NCBI GenBank assembly: GCA_023333565.1
Contig: JAJKFH010001538.1
Location: forward strand, 726,001-790,000
DNA from: Puffinus mauretanicus
Lineage: Eukaryota > Chordata > Aves > Procellariiformes > Procellariidae
Direction of reading: 5' to 3'
DNA: 64,000 nt
In this document: positions 1 to 14,100 of the stretch, in pieces
Layout of the letters: every line of letters begins with the position of its first letter
Position numbering within the stretch: the stretch's first letter is position 1
The notes under the pieces: model-generated
The model's database searches: none
What the model saw: only the letters and a program-made list of their open reading frames with translations
Told to the model about the DNA's origin: nothing
Program-made: the position numbers and the translations under genes

Positions 1-3000
1 TCCAAGTGCAGCAGCAGCGTGTCCGGAGCAAGCACAGGAACATCCTCGGACTTGAGAGTTTTCTGGTGCTTGTGCTTTTAGCCAATTTAGGAGGTTTGTT
101 TGCCTTGATCCCTTGTTAAAAATAAAAGAAAACCTTTTGCAGTATTCTTCAGCTAAGACACCAAGAAGCCATATATATCCTTAACGCCTCACCTGACCCT
201 TAGTTTTGCTAACTGGGCCAGTCCTTTCACACTGGAAATAAGGAATAAGGCTTGCTGCAGGGGGTGGCACTTTTCCCAACTCTGTTGATTTTTGGCACAA
301 TTCTCCGGAGTGCTGTTTGCCTCCCCCTTTCCCAATTTCAGTGGCCAGCTTACTTACATTTTTTTACTATTTCATTAAGGTTTATACTCTGGTCCAACAC
401 CTGCCCTGACTGCTAACCTCCCTTATCCTGTTCAAGTCTGTGACCCCAAAACCAGCCTGCTGTCAGGACCCTGAACCAGGACCCTCCCCAGAGCACAGGG
501 ATACACATGAATCCCTTTGGCTTTTCCTAGCCTGATGTTATACTTTGACATTTGTTTCCAGGATGATGATCCTCATGGCGCTGGAGCCAGGCTTCTACAC
601 TCAGTGTCTCCTTTGTCTTCCCTTAATTTGGTGGTGGTGATGGTATTGATGACTGACAATCAAAAGCTCCATGAGATCCTTACACTGAAGTAGAACAGAT
701 GAGCAGCTTGTAGAATAGTTGTGCTTGGATCTGTGGTTACACTGCCCTGCCCAGGAATTGGACATAAAGTAACTTACCAAACAGAAACATTATTTTAAAG
801 AGTAATGCCTTAATCAGGAGATTGCAGAGGCTCAGTTACCCAGCAGCACAAATCCCTGTTTGATTCAAGCCACAATGACCCTTCTCTATCTCATTTTAGA
901 GCGCCATTCACACTGTAAATGTTAACAGCACTGTGCATACATGTAGAGACAGAACAAAGCACTGCATTATTATCTGTTATCTGCGCATGATTTAGTCTGT
1001 GTTACAAATCATGAAGACAGTGACTGCGTGGTCATAACTTCTGGAGATGTGACGATCATTCAAGCACAAAGACGAGGGTAAAAAATTACTGGGTCAGGGA
1101 ACTAGGATGTCTAGAGGCGTTTAGCACATTTAACATGATGCAGAAAGAACACACATAAAGGAACTTCACTGCTTACATGTGTGCATTTGTATATATAATT
1201 ACCTTCCAGGCAAAGACAGGGTTAATTGCGCTGAAGATGTAGTTTCCTTGCTCATGGTCCAGATCACATCGCACCCTGAGAGAAGGGTGGGCTTCCAGCT
1301 TTCACTATGCCCTTCATCCCTAGTTTTTCACTGTGCTGCTGAAGAGCTTCACCAGATCCGTTCCAGTCCAGGCCTCACCTGCGCAGGTTTTCGGTGGAGC
1401 AAAGTGGTGGTTATTTAGCAAGCTGGGGGGGGGAAATCCACTCTCTCTGCAGCTGCCAGAGAAGTAGCAAAGGAACCATTACTACAGGCCCTGCAGGGAA
1501 GTTCTTACTGACACAGAAATGACAAATACATAAGTAAGAAGAGTTTCAGGCTTGGGATTTTTTGGGTGAACCTTTAAGAGGAGAGGAGACACATAGCACA
1601 TTACAAGGAAAATCCACCATGAGAGCTAGTGCAATTGTACTGGTCCCCTATTCAACCCCACAGATCTCAAGGGCCGAGAGCATCCCAGGTCTCTCCTACA
1701 ACTTTTCTTGCATCTAGGCAAGTTCAGATAACATCCTCTGAGAATAAGAAAGGCTCAGGTTTCCCCGGGCTCCAGCTGACAGAGCCATAACCCCTCAAAG
1801 CGAGCTGTATTTGCCAGTGTCTGCAGAAAGCCCTGGAGCCAAGGTGACCCAGCCCTGCCATGCACCCATAGCACCTCCACCCCAGGCCCATCAGGGCTGC
1901 TGGAGAGCACACCAGCGAGCACCATAGCACGGTGCCGATACATGCAGGGCTCCAGTACTACTGGCCCTGCAGCTAAGGGCTGAAGTTAAGGATTAAACTG
2001 ACAGCGACCTTGAAATTCCTACAGGACTGCATCACTGTGATGAAAAGATTTCTGAAAGAAAGAAAAGTGTTAGCCATAGATGTTGTCTGAATTCCCTGGG
2101 AAGCTATTCCTAGAGGAAAATAAAAGGACTGACAGGTGCATTTTGGGCAGGGAAAAGGCATCAACCAGGCTGCCCAAGCTACAGCTAAACACACAAAGGC
2201 AAAGTCAGAGACAAGTTCTCAATTAAATGGAAAAGTGAAATTAGTCATGCCCCTGGGAATCACTGTAGCACAGGAAGCTGAAATGGAAAAATAAGAAGTG
2301 AACCAAGGGCTATGAAATCTTCAAAGATGTGCATGGAAGAAGTATTTAAATAACAGGGTTAATTATAGATATGACAGAAAGGCCAAACAGTCTGTCTATT
2401 CTTACTCTCATTATTTTCAGGAAATATGAAATCTCATCGAAGGCCCAGCCAAGCAGCTGCCACTCATTTCCTCTGCAAACACAAAATATTAGCCTCTATC
2501 CATGTTCGACATGGGAGCTTTGGTCTCGTAATGCTCCATGGAAAAACACTTCTACAGGTCGTTACACAGGGGTTTGTGGTGGGGAGAGGGAGCAACAGGC
2601 AGAGGAGCGCAGGATCCCGATGAGCTGGGGATGTAGGAGCGGGCCACCCTCTCCCAGCCAGCCTTACTGACGTGCACCTTGAGATGGAACAGCAGCAGTC
2701 AGCACCCAGAGACATAACCGACCTTTTTATACCCAGAGCTTCCCAAAGGCTGGAAGTCGATTGCTTTCCATCGCACACGCACCACATATCCCCTTTGAAA
2801 GCCATCACACAGATTCATGCCAAGGAATTTGTACATTCCTAGCTCTCCTTTGTAAGTGACACCCTTAGAATCGGTTAAGGGAGAAAATCATTGTCTCGCG
2901 CAGCCCAGGCATCGGATTCAGCTGGAGCTGCAGCCTTGAGAACCCGGTTGTGCCAGATGAACCACAGGCTGCTGGGCAAGGAAACGAGCATCGCATGAAA

Positions 3001-3998
3001 CCCCTAAAGCAATTCCCAGCTTCTGCTGTTTGTGCAAAGCTTTCAAAACCCTCCTGGTTTGGAGGAGACCCACCGCCCTGTGTTCTTTGGCAGGTTCTCC
3101 TTGCAGGAGCCTAGTTCAGCTTCTTGAGGCTGGACACAGGAGGGGTGCCGGGGCCCCGGCAGGGCGCTGGGCTCTGGTCACACCGAGGTGTGGCAGAGCC
3201 GCAGGCAGCTCGCGGGGCACCGGCCTGTGATGGCACCTTGATGACCACAGGAGCCAGAGCATCAGGAGGATAATGCACGTCCCAAGCTTTGCAAGGCAGG
3301 CTGTGAAGCAATAGCTGAGAGAGGCAGCTCAGAATTAAGATTGTTGAATTTAAAGTGACTCTTTCAAACCTAAACTTTTACAGCTACAAAGATTTAGCCT
3401 CGCAGTTTCAGAAAAGGGCAGGGGAGCAGCCTAGGACAAGCAGGGTGTGATTTTCAAGAGCAGTCAATACCCACAGCTCCCTTTTGGGTTGCAAGGGCTC
3501 AGCCCCACAAAAGGGCTTTGTCTACACCACACAGCACCGCAGAGCCAGCCATCAGAGCCTTCCCACCCACAACAGCAGCAAGCCTTTGCCAGGGTACGTA
3601 CCAACAAGATTCACCCAGATGAGCTCTTGTAGCAGAACCACATCCCCTGCATTGAGCCCAAACCCAAGGCAGGAAGGCTTTTGGCCACCACCAGCATTAA
3701 ACACCTATTTGCCCCATTCCAGTACACACCTCTACCTGCTTCTGGCTGCACAGGAACTGGAGACAAGTCCCAGTGCTGCAGCAGCAAAGATCCCAGCACA
3801 CACCACTGTGCCCAGCACAGCCACCCCAGCCAAGGACACTGCAAAGCTCCCCCAAAGCCTGCAGCCAGCTGGAGCAGTGGCATTTAAACCCTGCTTCACC
3901 CTGTATCCCATCAGCACTGACGCCCTGCAGCTGGTCCCTCTCCCAGTGGCACCCTGGGGAGGGTGAGCCCTTCACGGAGAGCATCTGGAAGCCCAGAG
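1..3998. other. Non-coding flank, left edge
   Basis: Mixed-composition sequence with no exon, RNA gene or transposon recognised. The only marked low-complexity item is a G9 run at 1425-1433. Short open frames on both strands show no protein-family features. Confidence 0.6.
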
Positions 3999-4235
3999 TC
4001 ATAGAATCACAGGTGAAACATTTGAAGATCATCTAGACCAACCCTCCTGCCATGGGCAGGGACATCTTCCACTAGACCAGGTTGCTCAATGACCCATCTA
4101 ACCTGACGTTGAACACTTCCAATGATGGGGCATCCACAACTTCGCTGGGCAACCTGTTCCAGCGTCTCACCACCCACATCGTAAAAAATCTCTTCCTTAA
4201 GTCCCATCTAAACCGAGACCTTCCCTTGGCCAGCA
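3999..4235 (-). mobile_element. CR1 LINE, 5'-truncated 3' end
   Basis: Read on the minus strand, this is the 3' part of a chicken-repeat-1 non-LTR retrotransposon. Codons encode the typical end of ORF2, including FFTMWVVRRWNRLPSEVVDA and SLEVFNVRLDGSLSNLV, up to a stop at 4072-4074. A 73-base 3' tail follows, ending near the partial CR1 terminal repeat TCATAGAATCAC. The reading frame is open across the fragment, but the 5' part (reverse transcriptase and upstream) is missing, the usual fate of CR1 copies. It is the only clear retrotransposon found in the window and is characteristic of birds and other reptiles. Confidence 0.93.
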
Positions 4236-5199
4236 CCAGCCCAAGGGGCAGAAGAGCCTTCACCGGTCCTGCAGCTCAGTTTTCTCTCAGTTTTTGGCGT
4301 TTAAGCCTGCGTGCTGCTGCCTGCCCCGTGCTGCTCCCAGCTTTGCGTGGCTTGCACGGAGCAGAGAAAGGCTCCAGCTGTGAAAGAGCACGCCACAGTT
4401 AGCTCAACCCCCAGTCCAACAGACATTGTGGGCCTGCTTTCTTTGCATGTCAAAGTACAGTGGCAGGTTGTAATAAAACTGCAGACACGCAGTGGATCCC
4501 TTAATGATCCCTCTGCCTAACTGCGAGCTGCCGGGGCGCGCGAGGCAGATGGAGACCACTTCTTGCAGGCGCCTTCTGGGGTGGTTTGAAGCCATACAAA
4601 ACCACTTAAGTGGGGTTATATTATCATAAGACAATTCCAAGGAGAGGAATGTTTTCCCAAAATTTGTATAACCACTGGAAAAAAGTCACAAACCACTGTG
4701 AAATTGAGCTGAAGCTGTGTTTCCAGGAATTAGAACCAGAAGTTCCCAAACCAAACTCCAGTTTCCTTTTTGGAGGGTTTCCAGAGATGTCTGCTGTGCA
4801 TTAGCCCTGGTACGACCTGTAAGATGGATGTAAGCGCTGACTCTCCCTATGTAAATATTAATTTCCTCCCGGTTCTGCTCAGTGGTCCCAGCCCTCGGTG
4901 TTTCTTCTTTTCCGGTCTCTGCTTCTGGAAACTGGATGGAGATTTTCCTCTCCCCCGGCATTCGGTGGCCATTTGTTACACATGCTCCTTTTGCCCCGGT
5001 GCCAGCTTTACATCAACTCCCCACTGTTGGCTTCAGTGGAAATTGTTTTAATTTTCATAATTACAGCAAGGGCACCGCCTTTCCTGGATAAAAATATCTT
5101 CAAAAGTAGTTAACGGTATCTCCAAAATTCTGTGGAAATCCCCACTAACTACCCTGACTTTGCCTGGAAACCCAGACAAAGGGGTTTGCTCTTGGGGCT

Positions 5200-5960
5200 G
5201 GGATTCGGAGGCAGGAGCTGGCCGCTGTGGCTCCTTCTGCCCGACTCTGCCGAAGGCTGCGGACCCCCAGCATCACCGTACCCCGTGCCCACGCCGCCTT
5301 TGCCTGTTGTTAGCTCTGCATTTTGTTTGGACCCTTCTCTGCGGTCTCAGGGGTTGACGTTTCCTTTTCCTTCTCTCAGCAGAAGACGGGGAAGGGCAGC
5401 TGAGCAGCAGGGTGCCTCTTCTCCTGGTCGGCCGTGGGGCCGCCCCAGGGACTGGGTGTGATGGGGGACCTCGGGGTCTCTGGGGGGCCAGAGCCAGCCG
5501 GCCGAGGGGAACTGGCAGGGAGAGGAACAGAGACGCTGCAGCTGGGCTGGCTTACAAGAAAAGAGAAGAAGAACCAGGAAACAGATTTGCATTTTGTTAA
5601 GTTAATGAACTTAAGGAAGACGAGGAGCTGCCCTGCGGGGAGCTGTGCCGGCCCCTGTCCCTGCGTCCGGCAGCCCAACCCGCAGCCAGAAAGGGACCGC
5701 AGCTTTGAATTCAAGGATGTTTTGTCCCGCTCCGGGGAGGTGGCTTCTTCCGAGCTGAGATGATCAGAGGCTGAAGCTCGGCTTTCCTTCTCAGTGTCAC
5801 GCAGAGGCCGCCCATGGCCGGGGGCTCATGGCGGGTGGGGAGCGGGGACCGCACCGGGGCACTGGCAGCGAGTCGGGCGCTGTCCTGCACGCGGGGGGAT
5901 GCAAACCGCCTCCCGGTGAACGCGTTTTGCCTGCAAACCGAGAGGACACTGCAAGAGAGC
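5200..5960. promoter_or_regulatory. CpG-enriched patch
   Basis: Scattered CpG clusters (for example around 5390-5520 and 5810-5930) in GC-rich sequence. There is no clear donor, TATA box or coding exon. It may be a weak or distal CpG promoter, or simply the high GC typical of small avian chromosomes. Confidence 0.2.
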
Positions 5961-8900
5961 AGCCCCCAGGGAGTACTGCCGGGTGGGACATAGCGACAGC
6001 AAATACCAGGTTGTATTAAACTCTTTGTGGGGAAGTGTAAAGATCAGTAAAGTACCAATACCCACGGCTCTGTGTGTTACATTTCTCCATACCGCAGAGC
6101 TCTCCAAGGAGACGGATAAGGACTGACGGTGCCGTTTCAGCAATGCCTGCAGCGGAGGCACGGCCAGATCCTGGCGCCTGGCTTAACCCACTTTTACCGA
6201 GTCAGCATGTAAACATAGCCCCCAGCCAGAAAACCTGCCTGTCCCTACAGATGTGTACAGTGGCCTCTCTGTGCTTCTTGGGGACAAGGGGACTGAAGCT
6301 GCGCGTGAGGCGTGCAGCTACGGGAGCAGGAGAACAAAATTATCCTTATCGTCTCAATTACTTTTCCAGCCATATATTTCATCCGTTCAAGGTCATGGCG
6401 TGAAGTGTCCTCACGCTGCACAGTACATCTCAGCAATCGCAGCCATCGGGGCAGGGACGCGGTAAAGCAGATCCACCTCCTCGTGTTCACCTTGCTGTAG
6501 AAACCCCCCCTCGCTGCACCGTGTTTACTTCCACAGCAGTGTTTGCAGAGGACGTGCCCTTGAAGCATGCAGATAAGATACTGATAATTGGAAGCAATTT
6601 CATTTGCTATTAAAAACATTAAGTGACTGGAGAGCTCCTCATCTGTTACCTGTTGCAAGGGCACGCAGGGCACCGCGGCAGCCCCAGGAGGTCCCGCGGG
6701 CATCGCTGCCCGCTCTGCCTGTGCCCGCAGTGGAGACCCACCGCCCGGCCGAGGGTCGGCTTCCCAGGATCAGCACCGGGATGCCCATCCCTCCACATCA
6801 CTCTCCTTTCCAGTCCTGCTTCTCTGTGGCTCCTCACTCAGGTTCCCGGGAGAGCAGCGGTCCCTTTCCCTACAAAGCTGTCCCTCCGAAACCAGTAACA
6901 GTTCTTAATTAATGGGTCTGGCCCACAGGCTGAACCCGGATTTTATCCCTCTCTGGTTTGGGTTTCTTTGCATTCCCCTTCCCATGGCAGGATGCAGGAG
7001 AGCGCCAGGGTCTGTGCGAGCCGGGTTGCATGCCTGTTTATATTCACTTGGCTTGTGAGATATGGTTTGAAATGGGCCTCTCTTAAAATAAAAATATGTT
7101 ATTTACTGTACAATTAAATATTTGTTTCCTAGTGGGTTGGACTTGAGTGAACTGTATTTTCTACAATACTGTTCAAGCATGACTTACATTCTTTCCCATT
7201 GCCTTCATTTTTGTATCATTAATTTTCTTGCTTATTATGCTTTTATTAGCCGCAGTGAGGTTTTCCTGTGACTTTACATATAGTAAAAAATGAAAAAAAA
7301 ATCAAAAGAACAAACCCAAAGATCTAAAAATGACTTCGAAATTGAATTCATCTTTCACTAACGTGAGCTGTAGGAAGTACAGTGCCGAATCAAATACAGA
7401 ATATTTCTTAATTATTCAAGAGTACTTCCCCATGCAAGTACATCGGCCCAGTCTGGGCATGCAATTATTGTATTTTATAACAATAGTACCATGGCATACT
7501 CAAGCGGACCGTCACAGCCTTTGCCTGCAGATTATCTGACTCACCAAACGCTTCCCATGGCGGCCGTGTTTAGCTCTGGACGGGCTGTTATTTACAGCAG
7601 GAGCCTGGCAGGGCAGGGCTGGGCTTCCGCCGGCCGAGCCCTGGCTGGGGCTCGCCTGCGTCCCCTGCAGCGGCTGCAGCATCTGACGCGTCGTTCCGCG
7701 GGGACGGGACCAGCTCCCCGGCAGCACGCACGTCTCCTCTGCCCACCGGGATGCGCCTGGCTTAGCACCTCGGGCCAGGGTGTGCTGGCAACAGCAAAGC
7801 ATGATTAGACCCCAGGAGAGGAGGGTTTGCAGAGCCCATTTGGTGCAGCCGGTGTTTGAATCAGAGCGTGGTGCCCGAGCCAGGAGGGTCTGGAGCCAGC
7901 GCTGCCCTGGGAGCCGTGCAGGCATGTCTGCCTGGCCGTGGAGGACCCGTCACCACTGGGCGTTAGGTCACTGCACGGAGATTTTGCCTGAAATATTTTT
8001 GGGGAAAAAATCAAATACACCAAAAAATATTGTCAATGTTTATGTCAGGTTGCCCATGTTTGATCCAAGGTGACTTCTAATTTTGCTGTTTTCTCGACAT
8101 ACATTTCTTAAAAATAATTCAGCGCAAAACCCAAATGATTTTCCTCACTGCTTCTGGAAGCAGGCGACTTCCCCACTCACTTTGTACTTCCCAGGTGGAC
8201 ACTGGCCGCTCCATTTCTCCGTAAGGCCAGGGGCCACGGCACAGTCAGACCCCCCCGACCCCCCCTGCGCACCGCACAGCCCCGCGCCCGGGCCGGGGCA
8301 CTCAGCGCCCAAGACGAGGGCAAGCTGCGATTTTCTGGGTTAATTGCCAGGATGCCAGCGAAGGGGAGAGACAGAGATTTCTTTGTGCTGGCTCCAAGTG
8401 CCTCTGTTCCAGGAGAACGGCTTATAACCGACCTTGCTTTGTGTGGCCAGCCCTGCCTGACACTATTTGCACAAGTGGCTGAGCTGACAAAGACAAAATC
8501 AGGAATTCTTGGAGATTTTGGGCAGTGAGGTATCTCCTGGAGAGCAGCGCCCAGACACTGAAGCCCCAGTTTTGTTTTCTTCCCGGGGTTCAGATCAGAA
8601 AATCCAATGACGCAATGAGCAGAGCTGATGTCCCAGAACGAGCCGCCGCGCCAGGGTCCCCGGGCTGCCCTCCCTCCCCTCCCGCACACCCAGCAAGGGA
8701 GGAAAAACCTTCTTAGGCAGCAAAGCAAAAGAAGAAAGATCAACCAGTGACACACATACAGAGAGCCGGGCTCCTTCAAGTCCATACATCCATGTGATTT
8801 CCTGAGGTCCAGCGCGGTCCTGCCAGGTCCGCCCCCCCCCCCACCAGCACCTGCACCCAGCACCCGCAGCCCCGCCGGCACCGCAGGACCACGAGCTGCA

Positions 8901-10029
8901 GCCTGCTTACACCAAAATGAGGAAAGAGAAATCTGTTTCCATTGTCAAACATGTGGGAAATAAAACTAAAACCAGTCAGTAAAATATGAACGTGGTAGGA
9001 CTGGTGATCAGCGTCGCATGCTTCCCAGATGCAGCAAAATGTATTTTAAGGCTTTTGCCTTCTGGGCACTGGGCTGACGCCTGGTGCAGCCTGTGGGGCT
9101 GGGCTGGGTGCTGGGGGTGTTCAGTGCCCACCCGGTGAAGACGACAGAGCACAGCCTCATGGTGCTCCCCTGGGAAGGTCCTCATGCTGCTCTGGAAGCG
9201 GCTGCTGCCTGGTGAGCCCTTCCCAAAGCAGGATGAGCCTGCAGCAGCCCCCTCTCATCAGGTGGGAGATGCTGGCAGGTGATGGGAAATTGCACGGGAC
9301 GCATCCGGAGAAGGCGGCTCTTCCCAGGCACAGTGTTTTCCTCCAGCCCGGGAGCTGCAGCACTCACATGGTGACCCCCCCGGCACACCCAGCAGAGGCA
9401 CGGCGCGGGCACCAGCCGGGACAGCTCTAGCAACTCTGACGGGGCTGTACGTAGACGGGACTTTTCCACCTTTCTTTCAGAGCCACCACTGCCGGTGACA
9501 GACACTGCTCGGGCTAACAAAGCAGTTTCCCAAGCAGGAAGAAAGCTGCCTTGGCTTGGCTTCCAGGGAAGTGGGGGCAGCTATGAAAGCTATGGAAACC
9601 ACATAACAATCAGAGGAAAGAGGAAAGTGATGATAACGAGCAGATATCAGCTATGGGCCTTACCTTGGGTGGGTTTTGTAAACAAAAGCAGCTATGGCAA
9701 AGTGCAGATGTAAGAAGCAGTGGGCGATGCACTGCTTCCCTGCCCGTAGGAATTACCTGGGTGTCAGCAGCTCCCAAAGTCAGAAAGGTTAAAAGCAGCC
9801 AGAGCCGGGTAACCTGAGCCCAGAGGAGCCTCCTGGGCTCTTTGTGTTAATGTTCGTTAAGTTTTGGAAGACTGGGACAAGTGAAAAGCGAGTGTGCCAG
9901 TGGGCTCTCGGCAACGATGGCCTGCCAGCCCCGTCCTGCTCTCGGGAAAAGGCTACAGCAGCAGATTGATGCTGGGCTTGATGGAGCAGGAACTAAAGCG
10001 AAGAAACAACTCTGGGCAGCAGGGGAGTA

Positions 10030-10340
10030 GAAAAAAAGGATTCTGTCAAGCTAACTTGATCTATTTTTAGATGAAACTGTAATTAAGTCAATACTTGATA
10101 ACAGCAGTACTTTTAAGGTAATAGGGCTTCTGTTACGTATCTGATTTGTAACAAATGCAACATGGCACATATTAAATGAATCAGAAAATGTCTGCTGTCC
10201 CAGAAATGTAATTACAGGAGAAGATTCCTCATTTGGTTAGTGTATCCAGGAGAGTCCTTTGGGAATCAGCTCTTGACTCTAAACTAGTGCTGAGCACAAG
10301 TAAACAACATTCATTTCAATATATAAGGTCATCCGTTAAG
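10030..10340. promoter_or_regulatory. AT-rich, repeat-free block; candidate conserved element
   Basis: AT-rich sequence containing CTATTTTTAG (10061-10070), a near-perfect MEF2 site, with TGTAATTA at 10078-10085 and TGTAATTACA at 10207-10216. No coding potential. Candidate enhancer, unproven. Confidence 0.25.
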
Positions 10341-10867
10341 AAACAAAGGATGGGAGTCATTCTTCAGGAGGGGGTGCTCCCTCCTGGGAAACGGTGACTG
10401 GAAAAGACCAAAGGGATCCTGGCAAATGAGCCAGGACTGAGAGCAATGTGCAAGACCACAGAAAAGACAAACAAAATTACTCTACTGCGTGTCTGGTTGG
10501 GAGAGTGACTGGTTTTGACAGAAATCAGGGTGAATGAGATGATCTTAATGAGAAACAGTCTTCCTGCCTATCTTCAATTCCTTCCTAATTACCTCAGCTG
10601 CAACCTGGAAGAGCAGAGGCCTGACACCACCTGCAGGTCATGGAGGAAGTAAACCCAAGCCCAGAGCAGCTGCAGTGGCTTTCGGGAGCCACCGGAGATA
10701 ACCTCGGCCCGGTGCCGCCGGAGGTGGGTGTGCCACCAGATGTGCACAGTGCCAGCCATACCTGCTGCCGGCTGGGCCATAGCTGCCAGCTCTGCTGCCA
10801 CCCAGATGTGCTCCAGCTATGGATGCTGCAGCCGCGAGCACCATCGCCTGCATAGGCCTCAGATGCC

Positions 10868-11125
10868 CCGCGGCTGCCAGCTGTGCCCCAGCCCCCCCAG
10901 CTGTGCCCCGGCCCCAGCTGTGCCCCAGCTCCAGCTGTGCTCCCCCAGCAGTGCTCACTCCCCTTTTCTCTGCCATACCCCCCCTCCTCTGCCCGCTCCC
11001 GCTTGTGTCCCAGCTGCGCCGCATCCTCCAGCGGTGTCCAGCTTCGCGCTTCCAGCTGTGCCCAGCTGTGCCCACCCCCGCAGCCAGCTGTGCCCCCCGC
11101 AGCCAGCTGTGCCCAGCTGCGCCCC
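10868..11125. repeat. Degenerate minisatellite of CAGCTGTGCCCC units (E-box cluster)
   Basis: Ten CAGCTG hexamers occur at 10878, 10898, 10915, 10932, 11011, 11053, 11063, 11085, 11104 and 11114, mostly within a unit like CCAGCTGTGCCCC, spaced 10-22 bases within two blocks (10878-10937 and 11053-11119). The C-rich units create long chance reading frames on both strands with His-Ser-Trp or Pro-Ala-Val type repeats, which are not treated as genes. Confidence 0.85.
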
Positions 11126-14100
11126 GCGCGCCGCCCGCCCGCCGCAGCACCGCGGCGCCCCCTGGCGGCCCCGGTGCCTCCCGCGCCTCCCGCTCCTGCA
11201 AGATTTTCTCTACTGGGGCATCTCATTCCTTCTCTTCCTCACTAAAACCTCTCTACCTTTATAAAGTAATTATTCCAAAGGGGATCAGTGGCTTCACAGG
11301 AACCTTTGGGTATATATCGTTATCATAAACACCCTGATTTGCAGATTGCGCAAAAGAAAAGCTTTTACCCTGGTGGTGTTCATACAGTAAGAGTTCCTAT
11401 CTCCCCCCAAAAGAGAACAGAGCATTTAATAGGTGTCAGAGAGCAATTCCTTATTTCATATAAAACTGGTTAATGGGAAGCAGGAAAAAGAAAACAATTT
11501 TACATGTTATCTAAAGATTGTGAAATGGGCTCAAAAAGGGAGTGGTTTTTAATTCTTGGACATGAATTTTTCACTTATCTAGCATGCATCTGCAATAACC
11601 CATTTCTCTGTAAACCAAATCATACCTACCTCTGATTAAAGTTTCACATCGTGGGTCCCATCCTTCACCCGACCCGTGCTGCTGTGTGCCGCCTGCCCAC
11701 GGTGCTGTGCAACTCAGTGTCGGCTGCCGAAGCTGGCTTCTTCCATAGCTGAACTGGGGAGACTTCCTAGGGAGAGGGAAATTCAGGTTTCTCTGAGAGT
11801 CCAGCGTGTCTGGGCAAAAGTGTGTCTGTGCACACACCCTCTCCCGCTGCAAAAGCCCCTTCTCCCCTGTCCCTGCCCTGGGCTGGCTATACAGTGAGGA
11901 AAGACCCCAGCCCCGTTACACGGGTACCTCTGGCCTTCAGCACAGGAGCATTTAACGAGTTTTATTCATGCAAAGACCCAATTTAGGCAACCAAATACAC
12001 TGTAACAGCATCCACTCCTCCCGCCACCCACCATGAAAGGGCACGGATGTGTCCGCATGAGACTCATGCACAGGGGGACAGGTGAGACATGGTGTCACAT
12101 CCCAGACATTCATTTTCTGCCCCACTCCTCCCCACACAGGGGTATCTCCTGCCACCCACCGAGACAGCAGAACCCAGTGCTCCACTGGCACCCTTCAGCT
12201 TTCATCCAGAGGGCTGAAAGACATAAATGGGATAAAAATAGTCAGTCCTGCCTGTGCTGAGCGTGTGGGGCTGGAGGCGCCAGGATGTCCCCAAGAACTG
12301 TCCCCAGAGAAGGCTCCAGGGCAGGGATGGCAGGACATCTGTATGCTGCAGCGCAGGGTCTGGCCTGCCACACATTGTGCAGGGGGACCCCCAGCAGACC
12401 CCCACCCAGGTCCATGCACGCCCATCTCCTCCAAGCACTGGTGGGACGCTCGCAGCTGGCGCGGGGGGATGATGAGCAGTTTGTGGGGTCAGGCCTCACA
12501 TCAGTTCATGTCAAGGCTGCTGTGAACTGTGAGCATTTTTTTTTATTTATCTCCCATCAGCTTCCTGACAGGCTGTTTCTGGGGGGGGAACGGGCAGAAA
12601 GAGGGCAAACAGTGCTGGGGAGACTTGGACTCTGCAGCTGTGCCGAGTCCCAGCGAGAGCCCTGAGGGACGCAGGGCAGAGGGTGCCCACAGGACGGGGC
12701 AGAGGGGCAGCCGGGCACCACGTGCACACCGCAGCCTATTTGCCATCATCCCCCGACTGCACAGAAGCACTCCATGGACAGAAATGGCTTTGCAGCAAGA
12801 GAGGGAAAGGGCTGGGAAGCACACACCGAACCAGAGCCGGCAGCAGGGTTTAACCCCATCCTCCGGGCAGGCAGGCAGAGGTCCTGGGAGGCCCTCTGGG
12901 CGATGGGGGAGGCAGGCTGCATTAAATCCTTGTCTTTCACCTGGGCTGGAGTCCAGCCCCAAAATAGCAGTCCAAAAACAAGATCACATGAGAGGAAAAA
13001 AATAGCAAGGCGAAGGATTATCCATACTTCCTTGTCCTATGTGGGTGCAGAGCGGCGGCCCGCGCTGCCAGCCACAGTGCCGCTTCGGTCCCTGTGCACC
13101 ACGGCGCCTGCCAGCCGATGCCAACTTTTGCCCGGGATCCAGCACAGCACCGATGCCCGCGCCCATCTGAGGGACTCTGCCTTGCTCTGGAGCCGTCCGT
13201 GAGTGGTGCGAGGGCGTGCGGGTGTGGGTGTGCATCGTTCGGGGAGCTGCCTGCCCCAGGGGAGTGGGGCGAGGGGCAGGGTGACCCCAGGCAGCTCCTG
13301 CCCGCCCTGGGGCAGGGTGGCAGCGTTGCCTCCTGGCTGCCCCTGCTGCTGTCACCACAGCCTGGCCCCGTGCACCCTGACCTGGCAGGTGAGTGCCTCC
13401 TCCAGCATCCCCCGGCGTCCCCCCTGGGCACAGCATCCCGGCAGAGGCGCAACCCCACGGGGGCTTTACAACCCCTTCCTAAATGGTCTGCAATGCGTGC
13501 TGCTGGTTCCTGAACTCCCGGCCAAGTTTGCAGGCTCGGCCGGGTGTGTGTCGCTGGGGGAACAACTGGGGTTTCCTTTTCCTCTCTCCGGGCTCGGAGG
13601 CAGGGAGCTGGCAGGGAGGCAGGAGCGGGGGACTTTCCACTTCAGTGCTGTTCCCAGCCTGTACTGGGCTGAGCGGCACTTGCTGAGCCATTTCAGCAGT
13701 ACAGCTCCAAGGAGAGGGATGAAACCAAAGCCTGGCACATGGGGGATCTCGTGGGTCTCGTTTTAAACCAGAAAGTTTTTCATAAATCATCTCTGCTGCG
13801 TGATCGTGGTTTGGGGGGAAAAGGAGGTGCTGGGGCAGCGTGTGATGGGGCTCAGCTGCCTGCACGGGCACTGCCTGCGTACGGCTGGGTGCCAGGCAGA
13901 GAGAAGCACCTACCGCTTCCTCGGGGCAGGAAAGCAGCTCTATGGTTAATTATTCACTGCGCTTCCAAACAACCCCAAGAAGTGTACATTATTTATGGGA
14001 CTTGTAGCCGAGGAGGCCCACAGACGTTCGAGGCAGCAAGGTGAGGAGGTTCCTCACCCCAGGCAGGAGCAGGAGCCAGCCGTCGAAAGCCGTCCCGAGA

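Larger units (their letters stand above)
4236..10867. other. Non-coding flank with CpG patches and AT-rich blocks
   Basis: Alternates GC-rich patches (5200-5960, 6640-6790, 7600-7930, 8200-8340, 8630-8890) with AT-rich ones (7060-7340, 8000-8130, 10030-10340). A C11 run occupies 8832-8842. No exon recognised; the 234-residue minus-strand frame at 8177-8881 is in GC-rich DNA and looks like chance. Confidence 0.6.

Noticed and set aside
8177..8881. Minus-strand open frame of 234 residues
   Set aside because: GC-rich, no family motifs, crosses C-homopolymer tracts.
10594..11226. Minus-strand frames of 210 and 187 residues with repeated Ala-Gln-Leu / His-Ser-Trp
   Set aside because: The repeats are a translation of the CAGCTGTGCCCC minisatellite, readable in several frames on both strands.
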